Shown piece by piece: positions 1 through 7,730 of a DNA stretch of 64,000 nt. The notes under the pieces are model-generated. The model was not told the DNA's origin and did no database searches. It saw nothing but the letters and a program-made list of their open reading frames with translations. The position numbers and the translations under genes were made by a program. Within the stretch, counting starts at the first letter, position 1. Each line of letters starts with the position of its first letter. Origin of the DNA: Burkholderiales bacterium (GTDB lineage Bacteria > Pseudomonadota > Gammaproteobacteria > Burkholderiales > Burkholderiaceae_C); contig RXJQ01000004.1 of the NCBI GenBank assembly GCA_003963115.1, positions 47,511-111,510 of the forward strand, read 5' to 3'.

Positions 1-26
1 TCACCACGCAGTGGGTTCAGCCCCCT

Positions 27-635
27 GTGGTGCCTCAGCCTGCCCGGACCGCGCGGCCAGCGGTGAACGAGGAGGCCGTGTCTGGTCTGGTGGGCAAGAA
101 CCTGCGTCGACTGCGCAAGCAGCATCGCCTGTCGCTGGAGGAGCTGGCGCGGCAAAGCGGGGTGTCTCGCGCCATGTTGGGGCAGGTTGAGCAGGGCAAG
201 AGCATCCCCAGCATCAAGACGCTCTGGCAGGTGGCGCAAGCCTTCGGGGTGTCGGTGTCCTGGTTCCTGGAGTCAGGCAGTGATGCGCATGTTCTGCTGA
301 TCACGCCGGCGCCAGACAGCCCGGTGGTGCTGCGGCAAGGCGAGGGTGAATTGCGCTCGCTGCAGCAAGTAGGCGACAGCGTGCGCGATGCTTTCTATGA
401 GCTGCGGCTGGCGCCCGGCGCGGTGATCAGCCTGCCCGCCTCGACCTGTGCCCGCCGTATCAATGTGGTGGTGTCGTCCGGTACCTTGCTGGCTGAGGTG
501 GATGATGCGGCTCACGTGGTGCGCGAGCGCGAGGCCTTGCAATACGAGGCCAACGAAACGCTGATATGGCGCAATGCCACCCACGATGAGGTTCAGGCCT
601 ATGTGGTGATACGCGCCGCAGCCAGGGTGGGCTGA
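27..635 (+). CDS. XRE-family regulator with C-terminal cupin domain
   Basis: The protein (202 aa from the GTG at 27) has a helix-turn-helix of the XRE/Cro type at residues ~25-80 (LRRLRKQHRLSLEELA, then SRAMLGQVEQGKS). A cupin-like beta-barrel follows at ~95-200, usually the small-ligand-sensing half of this family. The frame is open up to the window edge without a stop, so the true start may lie upstream; GTG 27 and GTG 30 are only the first candidates inside the window. Members with this layout often repress amino-acid, polyamine or sulfur-compound genes, but no target can be named from the sequence. It stands upstream of the TOBE/SfnR pair and is not co-transcribed with the convergent TOBE gene. 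Confidence 0.85.
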   Translation: MVPQPARTARPAVNEEAVSGLVGKNLRRLRKQHRLSLEELARQSGVSRAMLGQVEQGKSIPSIKTLWQVAQAFGVSVSWFLESGSDAHVLLITPAPDSPVVLRQGEGELRSLQQVGDSVRDAFYELRLAPGAVISLPASTCARRINVVVSSGTLLAEVDDAAHVVREREALQYEANETLIWRNATHDEVQAYVVIRAAARVG

Positions 636-674
636 AGCCTACATCGATCTCAAGCGGGGGCGGGACATGCAGGT

Positions 675-694
675 CAGGGAGGTGATCCCCCCTG
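675..694 (+). terminator. possible weak terminator after the XRE regulator
   Basis: CAGGGAGG, loop TGAT, CCCCCCTG form an 8-bp stem with one A-C mismatch, followed by a T-rich stretch (GCCTTTGTCTTGTTTGG). It lies between two convergent genes. The mismatch and interrupted T run make this a weak call. Confidence 0.3.
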
Positions 695-714
695 GCCTTT
701 GTCTTGTTTGGTGA

Positions 715-933
715 TCACAGCGCCGCGATGGACACCTCCGTCGCCTTGATCAAGGCGATGACCTCCTTGCCTGGAACCAGGCCGAGTTCCTTGACGGACC
801 GCGTCGTGATCACCGAGGTGACGATCAGGCCGGCCGGCGTCTCGACGTCGATCTCCGACACGACCGGCCCTTCGATGACCTCCTTGATCTTGCCCCGGAA
901 CTGGTTCCTGACGTTGATGGCGGTGATGCTCAT
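715..933 (-). CDS. single TOBE-domain (Mop) molybdate/molybdopterin-binding protein
   Basis: This is a 72-residue protein made of one TOBE/Mop domain (VRNQFRGKIKEVIEGPVVSE, ending LIKATEVSIAAL). Such molbindins bind molybdate or tungstate oxyanions as oligomers in the cytoplasm. The start at 933 was chosen because AGGAAAGG sits at correct spacing and the domain begins directly; an in-frame upstream ATG at 1017 would add 28 unlikely residues. It is divergent from the SfnR-like gene. Similar Mop proteins are often found beside sulfonate and sulfate uptake genes, where molybdate and sulfate compete for related carriers; that link is inference here. A candidate sulfur-type promoter lies at 968-1019. 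Confidence 0.85.
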   Translation of the reverse strand: MSITAINVRNQFRGKIKEVIEGPVVSEIDVETPAGLIVTSVITTRSVKELGLVPGKEVIALIKATEVSIAAL

Positions 934-967
934 GGTGATGCCTTTCCTGTGGTGTTGACAAAGCATC

Positions 968-1019
968 ACCTTATGGCGCAGGTCATCCGCGTACAAGCAA
1001 TGTTTATGGGCGTGCATAG
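968..1019 (-). promoter_or_regulatory. candidate sulfur-responsive promoter of the TOBE gene (weak match)
   Basis: Reading the minus strand: CTATG (1019-1015), 21 nt ending TTGCTTG, 19 nt, then ATAAGGT (974-968) as a -10-like element. Spacing is identical to the stronger sites at 3632-3683, 5071-5122 and 40897-40948, but the sequence match is only about half. The start codon follows 34 nt downstream of the -10. Confidence 0.35.
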
Positions 1020-1046
1020 TCGTTTACGGCATACGGCGGCAATGGC

Positions 1047-1098
1047 ATATGCACGGTTGAAATTCGTTGTTCTCAAGATGAGGTGCAGGCCTTACGTT
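1047..1098 (+). promoter_or_regulatory. candidate sulfur-responsive promoter of the SfnR-like gene
   Basis: ATATG (1047-1051), 21 nt ending TTGTTC, exactly 19 nt, then TTACGTT (1092-1098) as a -10-like element. The 5-21-19-7 layout equals that of the three stronger promoters near the sulfate-binding and rhodanese genes. ATTCGTT also occurs inside the 21-nt block, but offset by three bases. About 14 of the first 26 positions match the 5097-5122 site. A LysR-type regulator of the CysB/SsuR class is the inferred binder. Confidence 0.4.
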
Positions 1099-1165
1099 CA
1101 GGCCTTGTCTGTTTTGCAGCAGCAATGCTGATATTTCTCCAACTACAAAAGCAATTCGAGAAGCC

Positions 1166-2404
1166 ATGACTGTTGAAAAATTGTTGACGTTGCCGGAGTC
1201 ACCCACGGCGCCCTTGTCCATCAGGGCCAAGGCCTTGGTATTCCATGATCCCGGCTCGCTGAGCCTGCTGGGCGATGTCGAGCGCATCGCACGCAGTGAA
1301 GCCACCGTGCTTGTGATGGGGGAGACCGGGACCGGCAAGGAGCTGATTGCCCGGCACATCCACAGCATCAGTGGCCGGCGTGGCCCTTTCGTGGCGGTCA
1401 ATTGCGGGGCCTTCAGCGAGTCCCTGATCGATGCGGAGCTGTTCGGTCACGAGTCGGGGGCCTTCACAGGGGCATCGCAAGCGCGCTCTGGCTGGTTCGA
1501 GGCCGCCAATGGGGGCACGCTGTTCCTGGACGAAATTGGTGATCTGCCCTTGGCCTTGCAGGTCAAGCTGTTGCGCGTGTTGCAGGAGCGGCAGGTGGTG
1601 CGCCTGGGCTCCCGCAAGGCCATTCCGCTGGATGTCCGGCTGGTGGCCGCGACCAACATCGATCTGGCTCGCGCCGTGGAGGCACAGCATTTCCGTGCCG
1701 ACCTCTATTACCGTTTGAGCGTGGCTGCTGTGCGCTTGCCGCCCTTGCGCGAGCGTCCTGCAGACATCGTTCCCCTGGCCCGGCACTTCATTTCGGTTTA
1801 CCGCAGCCGCCTGCATCTGGACGATGTCGCGCTGACAGAAGGCGCTCAGCGTGTGCTGCTGCACTACGGCTGGCCCGGCAATATCCGCGAGCTGGAAAAC
1901 GTCATTCACTATGCTTTGATCGTCTGCCGCGACCAGCAGATCCTTGCGGAGGACATCAAGCTGGTGCCCTTGTCTGGTGGTGTAAGCCACGTCCAGCAGG
2001 GGCTGGTTCCAGGTGGTTTGGGTGTGGCCGAAGAGCCAAGCCAACCGGCTGCCGCGGCTTTCAATTCAACGCATCAAGGTGCTTCAGGTGCCAATGCAGC
2101 AGCGCTGACCACACCTGATCGGCCGCAGCCGGCACGGTCATCGCCTGATGGCCTGGGCTTGTTACAGCAGGCCTTCGAGGCCTTGCTGGCTGAAACGCAC
2201 GACGCCTTGTTCGATGAGGTCGAGTCGGCCCTGGTGCATGCCGCATTTGCGCATGCCGGTCAGAACCAGGTTCGGGCGGCCAAGGTGCTGGGTATCACAC
2301 GCAACATGCTGCGCACGCAATTGCAGCGGCATGGTTTGCTCGGTGGACGCCGTGAAGGGGAGGACCGCGACAGCGCTGCTGTGGCACAGATGTCAGCAGC
2401 GTGA
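1166..2404 (+). CDS. sfnR: sigma-54-dependent activator, SfnR type
   Basis: This bacterial enhancer-binding protein (412 aa) has only a short N-terminal segment before the AAA+ domain and no receiver, GAF or PAS sensor. Walker A is GETGTGKE (residues 52-59), the sigma-54 contact loop is GAFTGA (98-103), Walker B is GGTLFLDEIGD, and a Fis-type helix-turn-helix lies near the C-terminus (RAAKVLGITRNMLRTQLQ). The opening LTLPESPTAPLSIRAKALVF resembles SfnR of pseudomonads, which lacks a sensor and is controlled by its own synthesis during sulfate limitation. A Pro/Ala/Ser-rich linker (~275-330) separates AAA+ from the DNA-binding domain. Two -24/-12 promoters lie ~8-9 kb away, at 10565-10579 and 10792-10807, and are its likely targets (inference). 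Confidence 0.9.
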   Translation: MTVEKLLTLPESPTAPLSIRAKALVFHDPGSLSLLGDVERIARSEATVLVMGETGTGKELIARHIHSISGRRGPFVAVNCGAFSESLIDAELFGHESGAFTGASQARSGWFEAANGGTLFLDEIGDLPLALQVKLLRVLQERQVVRLGSRKAIPLDVRLVAATNIDLARAVEAQHFRADLYYRLSVAAVRLPPLRERPADIVPLARHFISVYRSRLHLDDVALTEGAQRVLLHYGWPGNIRELENVIHYALIVCRDQQILAEDIKLVPLSGGVSHVQQGLVPGGLGVAEEPSQPAAAAFNSTHQGASGANAAALTTPDRPQPARSSPDGLGLLQQAFEALLAETHDALFDEVESALVHAAFAHAGQNQVRAAKVLGITRNMLRTQLQRHGLLGGRREGEDRDSAAVAQMSAA

Positions 2405-2447
2405 TGTCTGTCTTTTTGTGTCGTGCGTTGTCTTTGAGTCAGCCACG

Positions 2448-2483
2448 AAAAAAGCGGCTTTGGTCGCATGTACCAAAGCCGCT
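2448..2483 (-). terminator. intrinsic terminator of the first sulfate-binding-protein gene
   Basis: A perfect 12-bp stem (AGCGGCTTTGGT with ACCAAAGCCGCT, 7-nt loop) is followed, on the minus strand, by a run of six T. It lies ~70 nt past the stop codon at 2556. On the plus strand the stem has no T run, so it serves mainly the minus-strand gene. Confidence 0.85.
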
Positions 2484-2489
2484 GAAAAT

Positions 2490-2522
2490 GTGTCCCGGCT
2501 ACCGAGAGGTCGGCCGAGACAC
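2490..2522. repeat. imperfect inverted repeat between sbp and its terminator
   Basis: GTGTC-c-CGGC and GCCG-a-GACAC flank a 13-nt centre, giving 5+4 paired bases with one opposed mismatch. It sits in the 3' untranslated part of the sbp transcript, just before the strong terminator, and may be a stabilising hairpin. No binding protein can be assigned. Confidence 0.4.
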
Positions 2523-2555
2523 CCCCACTGCTACGTCCCTAGCGTCTTGTGATGA

Positions 2556-3596
2556 TCACTTCTTGCTGTAGATCTGGTCGAAGACGCCGCCATCGGCGAA
2601 GTGTGTCTTCTGCGCCTTGGTCCAGCCACCGAAGGTATCGTCGATGTTGAACAGGCTGATCTTGGGGAACTGCTTGGCGTACTTGGCGGCCGCCTTCGGA
2701 TCGATCGGGCGGTAGTAGTACTTGCCGATCACGTCCTGACCGGCTGGTGAGTACAGGTATTCCAGGTAAGCGGTGGCCACGTCACGGGTGCCGCGCTTGT
2801 CCACTACTTTGTCCACCACGGCCACGGGCGGCTCGGCAAGGATGCTCTGCGCGGGGTAGACCACGTCGAACTTGTCTTCGCCGAACTCCTTCTTGATCAG
2901 CGCAATCTCGCTCTCCCAGGCCAGCAGCACGTCGCCCAGACCACGTTCAGAGAAAGACACCGTGGCACCCCGTGCGCCGGAGTCCAGCACAGGCACATGC
3001 TCGAACAGCTTCTTGATGAACTCACGGGCCTTGGCGTCGTCGCCATTGTTTTTCTTCAGGGCATAGCCGTAGGCAGCCAGATAGGCCCAACGGGCGCCAC
3101 CCGAGGTCTTGGGGTTGGCGGTGATGACGGCGTTGCCTGGCTTGACGATGTCGTCCCAGGTCTTGATGTTCTTGGGGTTGCCCTTGCGAACCAGGAAGAC
3201 GATGGTGGACGTGTAGGGCGTGCTGTTGGACTTGAACTTCTTTTGCCAGTCCTGAGCCAGCAGACCCTTGTCAGCGATGGCATCGATGTCATAGGCCAGG
3301 GCCAGCGTCACCACATCGGCTTCCAGGCCATCGATGACTGAGCGGGCCTGCTTGCCCGAACCACCGTGCGATGCCTTGATGACCACGTCGTCGCCTGTCT
3401 TGGCCTTCCAGTACTTGGCGAAAACCTGACCGTATTCAGCGTAGAACTCACGGGTGGGGTCATAGGAGACGTTGAGCAGCGTGACTTCCTTGGCCTGGGC
3501 GACCGCAGGAACCAGGGAGGCCACGCCGACAACAGCTGTCAGAGCCGCTGTGGCCAAAGCGTTGAAAGTGCGACGGGGGTAATGCTTGATGGTCAT
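2556..3596 (-). CDS. sbp: periplasmic sulfate-binding protein (lone copy)
   Basis: This substrate-binding protein (346 aa) belongs to the sulfate/thiosulfate Sbp/CysP family. A Sec signal ends at VAQA (~residue 35), followed by the family opening [50 protein letters not shown] and the closing [16 protein letters not shown] are also family hallmarks. It would deliver sulfate to a CysTWA permease. No permease gene is adjacent, so it probably serves the cysTWA set at 42029-44877, which has its own Sbp. The start at 3596 is chosen because the signal peptide begins there; the frame is open 24 codons further upstream. It has its own promoter (3632-3683) and terminator. Confidence 0.92.
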   Translation of the reverse strand: MTIKHYPRRTFNALATAALTAVVGVASLVPAVAQAKEVTLLNVSYDPTREFYAEYGQVFAKYWKAKTGDDVVIKASHGGSGKQARSVIDGLEADVVTLALAYDIDAIADKGLLAQDWQKKFKSNSTPYTSTIVFLVRKGNPKNIKTWDDIVKPGNAVITANPKTSGGARWAYLAAYGYALKKNNGDDAKAREFIKKLFEHVPVLDSGARGATVSFSERGLGDVLLAWESEIALIKKEFGEDKFDVVYPAQSILAEPPVAVVDKVVDKRGTRDVATAYLEYLYSPAGQDVIGKYYYRPIDPKAAAKYAKQFPKISLFNIDDTFGGWTKAQKTHFADGGVFDQIYSKK

Positions 3597-3631
3597 GTTC
3601 GTGCTGTTGGTGAATAGATTGGATGTGGTGG

Positions 3632-3683
3632 ATGCTAGAAGTGCGTCATCCAAAGTAGAACGAATCAAAATGCGGTTGCTTAT
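3632..3683 (-). promoter_or_regulatory. sulfur-responsive promoter of sbp
   Basis: Reading the minus strand: TGCATAAGCAA begins the site, with ATAAG at 3683-3679. The 21-nt block ends ATTCGTTC, 19 nt follow, then CTAGCAT (3638-3632) as a -10 element. The site at 5071-5122 matches it at about 25 of 31 upstream positions, with the same 19-nt gap and an identical CTAGCAT. There is no good -35, as expected for an activator-dependent promoter of the CysB/SsuR type (inferred). Confidence 0.7.
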
Positions 3684-3699
3684 GCATTAGGCGAATTTG

Positions 3700-4500
3700 T
3701 CACCAGGCGGGCGCTGTGGCCTTGGCGGGGTTGGAAGAGGTTGCTGTATTGACTGGCGCAGGTTGTGGCGCCGCCTTTTTCACCCACAAACCGCTGGCGC
3801 CATAGCTTGCGCCCACGCCGAAGACCAGTGCCGCAAGCAGCGCGATGCGGCGGGCTCGGCGAGGTGGCGGCAGATGGGCGGGGATGTCTTTCCAGCCCGT
3901 GACCATGGGCTGGACCAGCTTGTCTTTTTTCACGCGCGCATAGAAGACGATGGCGGCTACGTGCAGCCCGATCAGGACGAACAGGATGTTGACGGCCTGG
4001 CGATGCCAGTTGGTCAGGTCGTGCGAGAGTTCGTCTGCGACCAGCGATGCCAATGGGCCGGTGAAGGCGATGTCATCGTTGCTGAAGAGCCCCGAGCCGG
4101 CCTGAAAGCCGAGCAGGCCCAGCAAGGCGAACACGGACAGGGCACCCAGCGGGTTGTGACCGATGCCTTGCCACTGGCCTTGCAGGTAGGCCCAGACTTT
4201 GCCAGGTGTCGGTGCGAAATGGCTGAATCGGGCCGGGCTTGGGCCGATGAGACCCCAGACGATCCGGAAGGCCAGCAAGCCGACGATCGTGATGCCGGCC
4301 TTGGCATGCAACGCCATCCACGAGCCGCCGAGCTTGCCCGTGACGATGGCCGTGCCGACGGCAGCCAGCAACGACCAGTGAAAGATGCGCAGCGGCAGAT
4401 CCCACAGTTGGACACGGATGGTGGGCGCGGGCTTGTTCAGCTGCTGCTGATGAGGAACCTCCGCTGGAGGTAGATCGACGAGGGCTTCTTGCAATGACAT
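3700..4500 (-). CDS. b561-type cytochrome b, membrane electron carrier
   Basis: This 266-aa membrane protein belongs to the cytochrome b561 / Ni,Fe-hydrogenase b-subunit family. It opens with VQLWDLPLRIFHWSL, which carries the first haem-ligand His. Further His residues lie in MALHAKAGITIVGL, NWHRQAVN and GLHVAAIVF, in predicted membrane helices. A fifth hydrophobic segment near the C-terminus (IALLAALVFGVGASYG) is followed by an Ala/Pro-rich tail. Such proteins pass electrons between quinol and a periplasmic partner, often a c-type cytochrome or molybdoenzyme. The partner is unknown. It lies 63 nt after the rhodanese-like gene and 103 nt before sbp, both sulfur-related, which suggests a role in periplasmic sulfur redox (inference). 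Confidence 0.85.
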   Translation of the reverse strand: MSLQEALVDLPPAEVPHQQQLNKPAPTIRVQLWDLPLRIFHWSLLAAVGTAIVTGKLGGSWMALHAKAGITIVGLLAFRIVWGLIGPSPARFSHFAPTPGKVWAYLQGQWQGIGHNPLGALSVFALLGLLGFQAGSGLFSNDDIAFTGPLASLVADELSHDLTNWHRQAVNILFVLIGLHVAAIVFYARVKKDKLVQPMVTGWKDIPAHLPPPRRARRIALLAALVFGVGASYGASGLWVKKAAPQPAPVNTATSSNPAKATAPAW

Positions 4501-4563
4501 GACAGGTACTCCAGATGGAGCCGGTCGCCATGCCGAGCCAGCGCCGGCCCCCTCGATGCGTGA

Positions 4564-5031
4564 TCACTTCGACGCGGCCGGTGCCGGTGCGCTGACCTTG
4601 GTGATGTAGCCACCGGCTTCGCGATAGTCCTCGGATCCAATGGCGCCGGCCACCTTGTAGCCATGCTCGCTCAGGATGTCACCGGCCTGGCCCGCACGGT
4701 GTGCGCGGTTGGAGACGGTCAGGATGGTACGGTCCTTGGGGATGTACTCGAGCAACTCGGGCAGGTCTTTGACTTGCAGGTTCAGGTAGGCGGGGAAGCT
4801 GCCGTACTTGACCAGCTCGTCGGGGCGACGCAGGTCGATGATCAACAGCTTCTTGGGGTTGCCCAGGAGGGCGTCCACCTGCAGGCGGTTGAGCTGCTTG
4901 GTCTTGTAGGTCCAGGGCGGCGGCACGTAGGCGCTGGCGGCAGGAGCGGGCGCGGAGGCGGCTTCTTGTGCGAAGGCCGCAGTGCTGCCAATGGCCAGTG
5001 CGATGGCCAGCAAAGTCTTGACTGCTTTCAT
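4564..5031 (-). CDS. exported rhodanese-fold protein lacking the catalytic cysteine
   Basis: The protein (155 aa) has a Sec signal ending at AFA (~21), an Ala/Pro linker, then a rhodanese domain (~50-145). LLIIDLRRPDEL is the conserved first strand region. At the active-site loop, where sulfurtransferases have C-x-x-G-x-R, the sequence is TVSNRAHRAG, so the Cys is replaced by Ser (SNRAHR). No other Cys is present in the protein. It therefore cannot form a persulfide in the usual way and may act as a binding or partner protein. The gene heads a minus-strand run with cytochrome b561 and has the best copy of the shared sulfur promoter (5071-5122). Confidence 0.85.
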   Translation of the reverse strand: MKAVKTLLAIALAIGSTAAFAQEAASAPAPAASAYVPPPWTYKTKQLNRLQVDALLGNPKKLLIIDLRRPDELVKYGSFPAYLNLQVKDLPELLEYIPKDRTILTVSNRAHRAGQAGDILSEHGYKVAGAIGSEDYREAGGYITKVSAPAPAASK

Positions 5032-5070
5032 CTTGTTTTGAGTGTGACGAGGTAAGGAATAGGTGCACCC

Positions 5071-5122
5071 ATGCTAGGTATGCATGCATGCACGCGGAAC
5101 GAATGAAATGGCGTTTGCTTAT
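5071..5122 (-). promoter_or_regulatory. sulfur-responsive promoter of the rhodanese/cytochrome b unit
   Basis: Reading the minus strand: TGCATAAGCAA contains ATAAG at 5122-5118, the next 21 nt end ATTCGTTC, 19 nt follow, then CTAGCAT (5077-5071). It mirrors the sbp promoter base for base in spacing, including the -10-like heptamer. The transcription start would fall ~33 nt before the ATG at 5031. Between the operator and -10 lies TGCATGCATGCA, which is not shared with the sbp site. Confidence 0.7.
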
Positions 5123-5134
5123 GCAGCCAATGCT

Positions 5135-5944
5135 TCAGGCCGCAAGCGGGTTGGCACGCTCCAGACGTTCTGCCACCGTGGCGTGGTTGATCTCGTGCCT
5201 GAACTCAGCGAGCACATCGTCCTTGACGGCTGTGAAGTCGATGCTGGCGCGGTCACGTGGCCGAGCCAGGGATACCTCGACGATGCGCTTGATGCGACCA
5301 GGGCGAGGCTCCATGATCACGATGCGATCGCCCAGGTAGACGGCCTCTTCCACGTCGTGTGTGACCAGAACAGCCGTGATGCCTTCGGCCTGCCAGATGC
5401 GCTGCAGTTCCTGCTGAAGCCGTGTGCGGGTGAGCGCATCGAGCGCGCCAAAGGGCTCGTCAAGCAGCAGGACTTCCGGCCGGTTCACCAAAGCCCGCGC
5501 AATGGCCGCGCGTTGGGACATGCCTCCCGAGAGTTGATAGGGGTAGGCTTTCTCAAAGCCTTTGAGACCAACCAGTGCGATGTGTTCCTGAACAGTCTTG
5601 TCCTTGGCGGCCTGCGTACCTGGGGCGTTGAGCAGGCCTAGTCCCACATTCTGTTCGACCGTCAACCAGGGGAACAGACGGTGATCCTGGAACACGATGC
5701 CGCGGTCCAGGCTGGTGCCCTTGATGGGCTGGCCATCCAGCAGCAACTGGCCTTCATAGCCACTCTCCAGGCCGATGAGCAGGCGCAGCAAGGTGGACTT
5801 GCCGCAGCCGCTGGAGCCGACGATGCTGACAAATTCGCCTGGCTTGATGGACAGGTTGATGTTGTCGAGTACCTTCAAAGGCTTGCCCTTGACCTCGTAT
5901 TGCTTGTGCAGATGTTTGATGTCGATGGTGCCTGCTTGAGACAT
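5135..5944 (-). CDS. sulfonate/taurine-type ABC transporter ATPase
   Basis: The cytoplasmic ATPase (269 aa) resembles SsuB/TauB/NrtD. Walker A is GSSGCGKSTLL (~39-50), the Q-loop lies in FQDHRLFPWL, the signature is LSGGMSQRAAIARAL, Walker B is [12 protein letters not shown] and the switch His is in VLVTHDVEEAV. It ends in a short C-terminal tail and carries no regulatory domain. The start at 5944 is preceded by AAGGAG; the upstream in-frame ATGs lack a ribosome site. It is the last gene of the minus-strand operon that begins with the porin at 10511. The substrate is probably an alkanesulfonate or related anion, judged by family and by the sigma-54/SfnR setting; nitrate or taurine types cannot be ruled out by sequence alone. 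Confidence 0.88.
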   Translation of the reverse strand: MSQAGTIDIKHLHKQYEVKGKPLKVLDNINLSIKPGEFVSIVGSSGCGKSTLLRLLIGLESGYEGQLLLDGQPIKGTSLDRGIVFQDHRLFPWLTVEQNVGLGLLNAPGTQAAKDKTVQEHIALVGLKGFEKAYPYQLSGGMSQRAAIARALVNRPEVLLLDEPFGALDALTRTRLQQELQRIWQAEGITAVLVTHDVEEAVYLGDRIVIMEPRPGRIKRIVEVSLARPRDRASIDFTAVKDDVLAEFRHEINHATVAERLERANPLAA

Positions 5945-5963
5945 GAGAACTCCTTGTGGCATG

Positions 5964-6770
5964 TCAGCGAGCCGGTGCTCGCCAACGCAGCAGACCTTGC
6001 TCGGCCTTGTCCGCGATACGGTTGAATGCATTGCCGATCAAGCCAATGGCCACCAGGCCAAAGATGATCAGCTCGATGTTGAAAGCCATACGGCCTTTGA
6101 ACACGATGTTGCCCAGTCCCTGGCCATCGTTGACCAGAAGAAATTCGGCACCGATCGTGGCCAGCCAGGCATAGATCAGGCCCAGGCGCACGCCCGACAG
6201 AATCTGAGGCGAAGCCGCCGGCAGAATCAGCCGGGTCAAGATCTGTGTCTTGGTGAAGCCATAGACGCGGGCCACTTCAGCATGAGCTGATGTCACGCCT
6301 CGCACGCCTTCCAGTGTGCCGAGCACGACGGGGTAGAAGGCCGAGAACGCGATGAAGATGATCTTGGACAGATCGCCCGTGCCGACCATGGCCGACAGCA
6401 AGGGCAGCCAAGCAAACAAGGAAATCTGGCGCGCCGTGTGAAAAGTCGGGCCGATGATCTTGTCGGCCAGGCGCGATACACCAATGAGCACACCCACGGC
6501 TATGCCCGCCAGAGAGCCGATCAGAAAGCCTGAGAGGTCGCGCCACAGGCTCAGGCCAATGCCGGTATAGAAGTCGACATTGCCCAGCTCCTGAAAACTG
6601 GTGGTGAGCACGCCCACCGGTGGAACGATGAGCTTGGTGTTGACCAGCTTGAGCGAGGTTACAACATACCAAAGTGTGATGAAGGCGATGGGCAAAACCA
6701 ATCCACGCCAATCACGTGCGGGCTTGTCCTTTTTGGTGGCGGGGTGGTGGTTTGGGGTGTCGTTGGACAT
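5964..6770 (-). CDS. ABC transporter permease, SsuC/TauC family (second permease)
   Basis: This inner-membrane permease (268 aa) has a hydrophilic N-terminus and about six helices. The cytoplasmic EAA loop that docks the ATPase reads ARVYGFTKTQILTRLILPAA. The start is preceded by CGGAGG. It is separated by 12 nt from the upstream permease and 19 nt from the ATPase gene, so co-transcription is certain in practice. Most SsuABC systems use one permease as a homodimer; two different permeases here imply a heterodimeric channel. Confidence 0.88.
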   Translation of the reverse strand: MSNDTPNHHPATKKDKPARDWRGLVLPIAFITLWYVVTSLKLVNTKLIVPPVGVLTTSFQELGNVDFYTGIGLSLWRDLSGFLIGSLAGIAVGVLIGVSRLADKIIGPTFHTARQISLFAWLPLLSAMVGTGDLSKIIFIAFSAFYPVVLGTLEGVRGVTSAHAEVARVYGFTKTQILTRLILPAASPQILSGVRLGLIYAWLATIGAEFLLVNDGQGLGNIVFKGRMAFNIELIIFGLVAIGLIGNAFNRIADKAEQGLLRWRAPAR

Positions 6771-6782
6771 GGTGCCTCCGGA

Positions 6783-7649
6783 TCAAAAAGCGTTGCGGCG
6801 CCAGCCTTGCAGCCGGGACTCGATCAGGCGCAGAGTCAATTCGATGAGGATGCCGACTGCCCCGATGGCCAGCATGGCGACGATGACCATGTCGATCTGG
6901 CTCAGCGAGCGGCTGTAAGCCATCAGAAAGCCCAGCCCTTCGCTGGACGACAACAGTTCCACGAAGACAACCGATAGCCAGGCCTGCATCACGCCCTGGC
7001 GCAGGCCTGTGAACAAGCTGGGGGCGGTGGCGGGCAGCACGATGCGTGTGATGAGTTGCAAGGTGTCGAACTGGTAGACGCGGCCAACCTCCAGCAGTGG
7101 GCGGGGGATGTTGGCGATGCCATGCAAGGTGCTCAAGGCCACAGGCACCACCACGGCGATCGACACCGCGGTCACCTTGAGCGGTTCCTCGATGCCCACG
7201 AAGATGATGAGCAGCGGGATCCAACCCAGCACCGGCAGCTGTGCCAGCACATCGAAGGTGGGAAAGACATAGGCCTTGAACGTGCGGGACAGGCCCATAC
7301 CAAAGCCCAGCAGCAGGCCGGCCGAGCCACCGATCAACAGGCTCCAGGCCACACGGCTGGCGCTGATCTTGATGTGCCCCAGCAATTCACCGCTTTGCAG
7401 GACGTCCTTCAAGGATTCCCACACGAAAGCCGGCGGAGGCAGGATCTGCTCGGCTATCCAATGGCGATCGGCTGCCACCCACCACAAGCCAAACAGAACG
7501 AGAGGAAGGATGCTGCCCAGCAGAATCGTGTTGATCAGGCTCAGCAGGAGCTTGCCGGCATGAGGCCAGATCTGACTGGGCACGACCGACGCTGGCTGTG
7601 TCGATGGGGCGGCAGGAAAGATATTGGGGTCGTCGGTCGATACGGCCAT
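6783..7649 (-). CDS. ABC transporter permease, SsuC/TauC family (first permease)
   Basis: This 288-aa permease is paralogous to the next gene. It has about six membrane helices and the EAA-type loop LEVGRVYQFDTLQLITRIVLPA. The start at 7649 (MAVSTDDPN) has GGAG upstream; the frame extends 16 codons further but without a ribosome site. It lies 81 nt after the binding-protein gene in the porin-importer operon. Together with the second permease it would form the membrane channel for the anion bound by the 7731-8822 product. Confidence 0.87.
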   Translation of the reverse strand: MAVSTDDPNIFPAAPSTQPASVVPSQIWPHAGKLLLSLINTILLGSILPLVLFGLWWVAADRHWIAEQILPPPAFVWESLKDVLQSGELLGHIKISASRVAWSLLIGGSAGLLLGFGMGLSRTFKAYVFPTFDVLAQLPVLGWIPLLIIFVGIEEPLKVTAVSIAVVVPVALSTLHGIANIPRPLLEVGRVYQFDTLQLITRIVLPATAPSLFTGLRQGVMQAWLSVVFVELLSSSEGLGFLMAYSRSLSQIDMVIVAMLAIGAVGILIELTLRLIESRLQGWRRNAF

Positions 7650-7730
7650 AAGAGGGCTCCGTGAAAAGCAGGAGACGGACCATGGCAAGGGAACCATGGT
7701 CCGTGACGGTTCAGGTGTTTGACGTGGACA

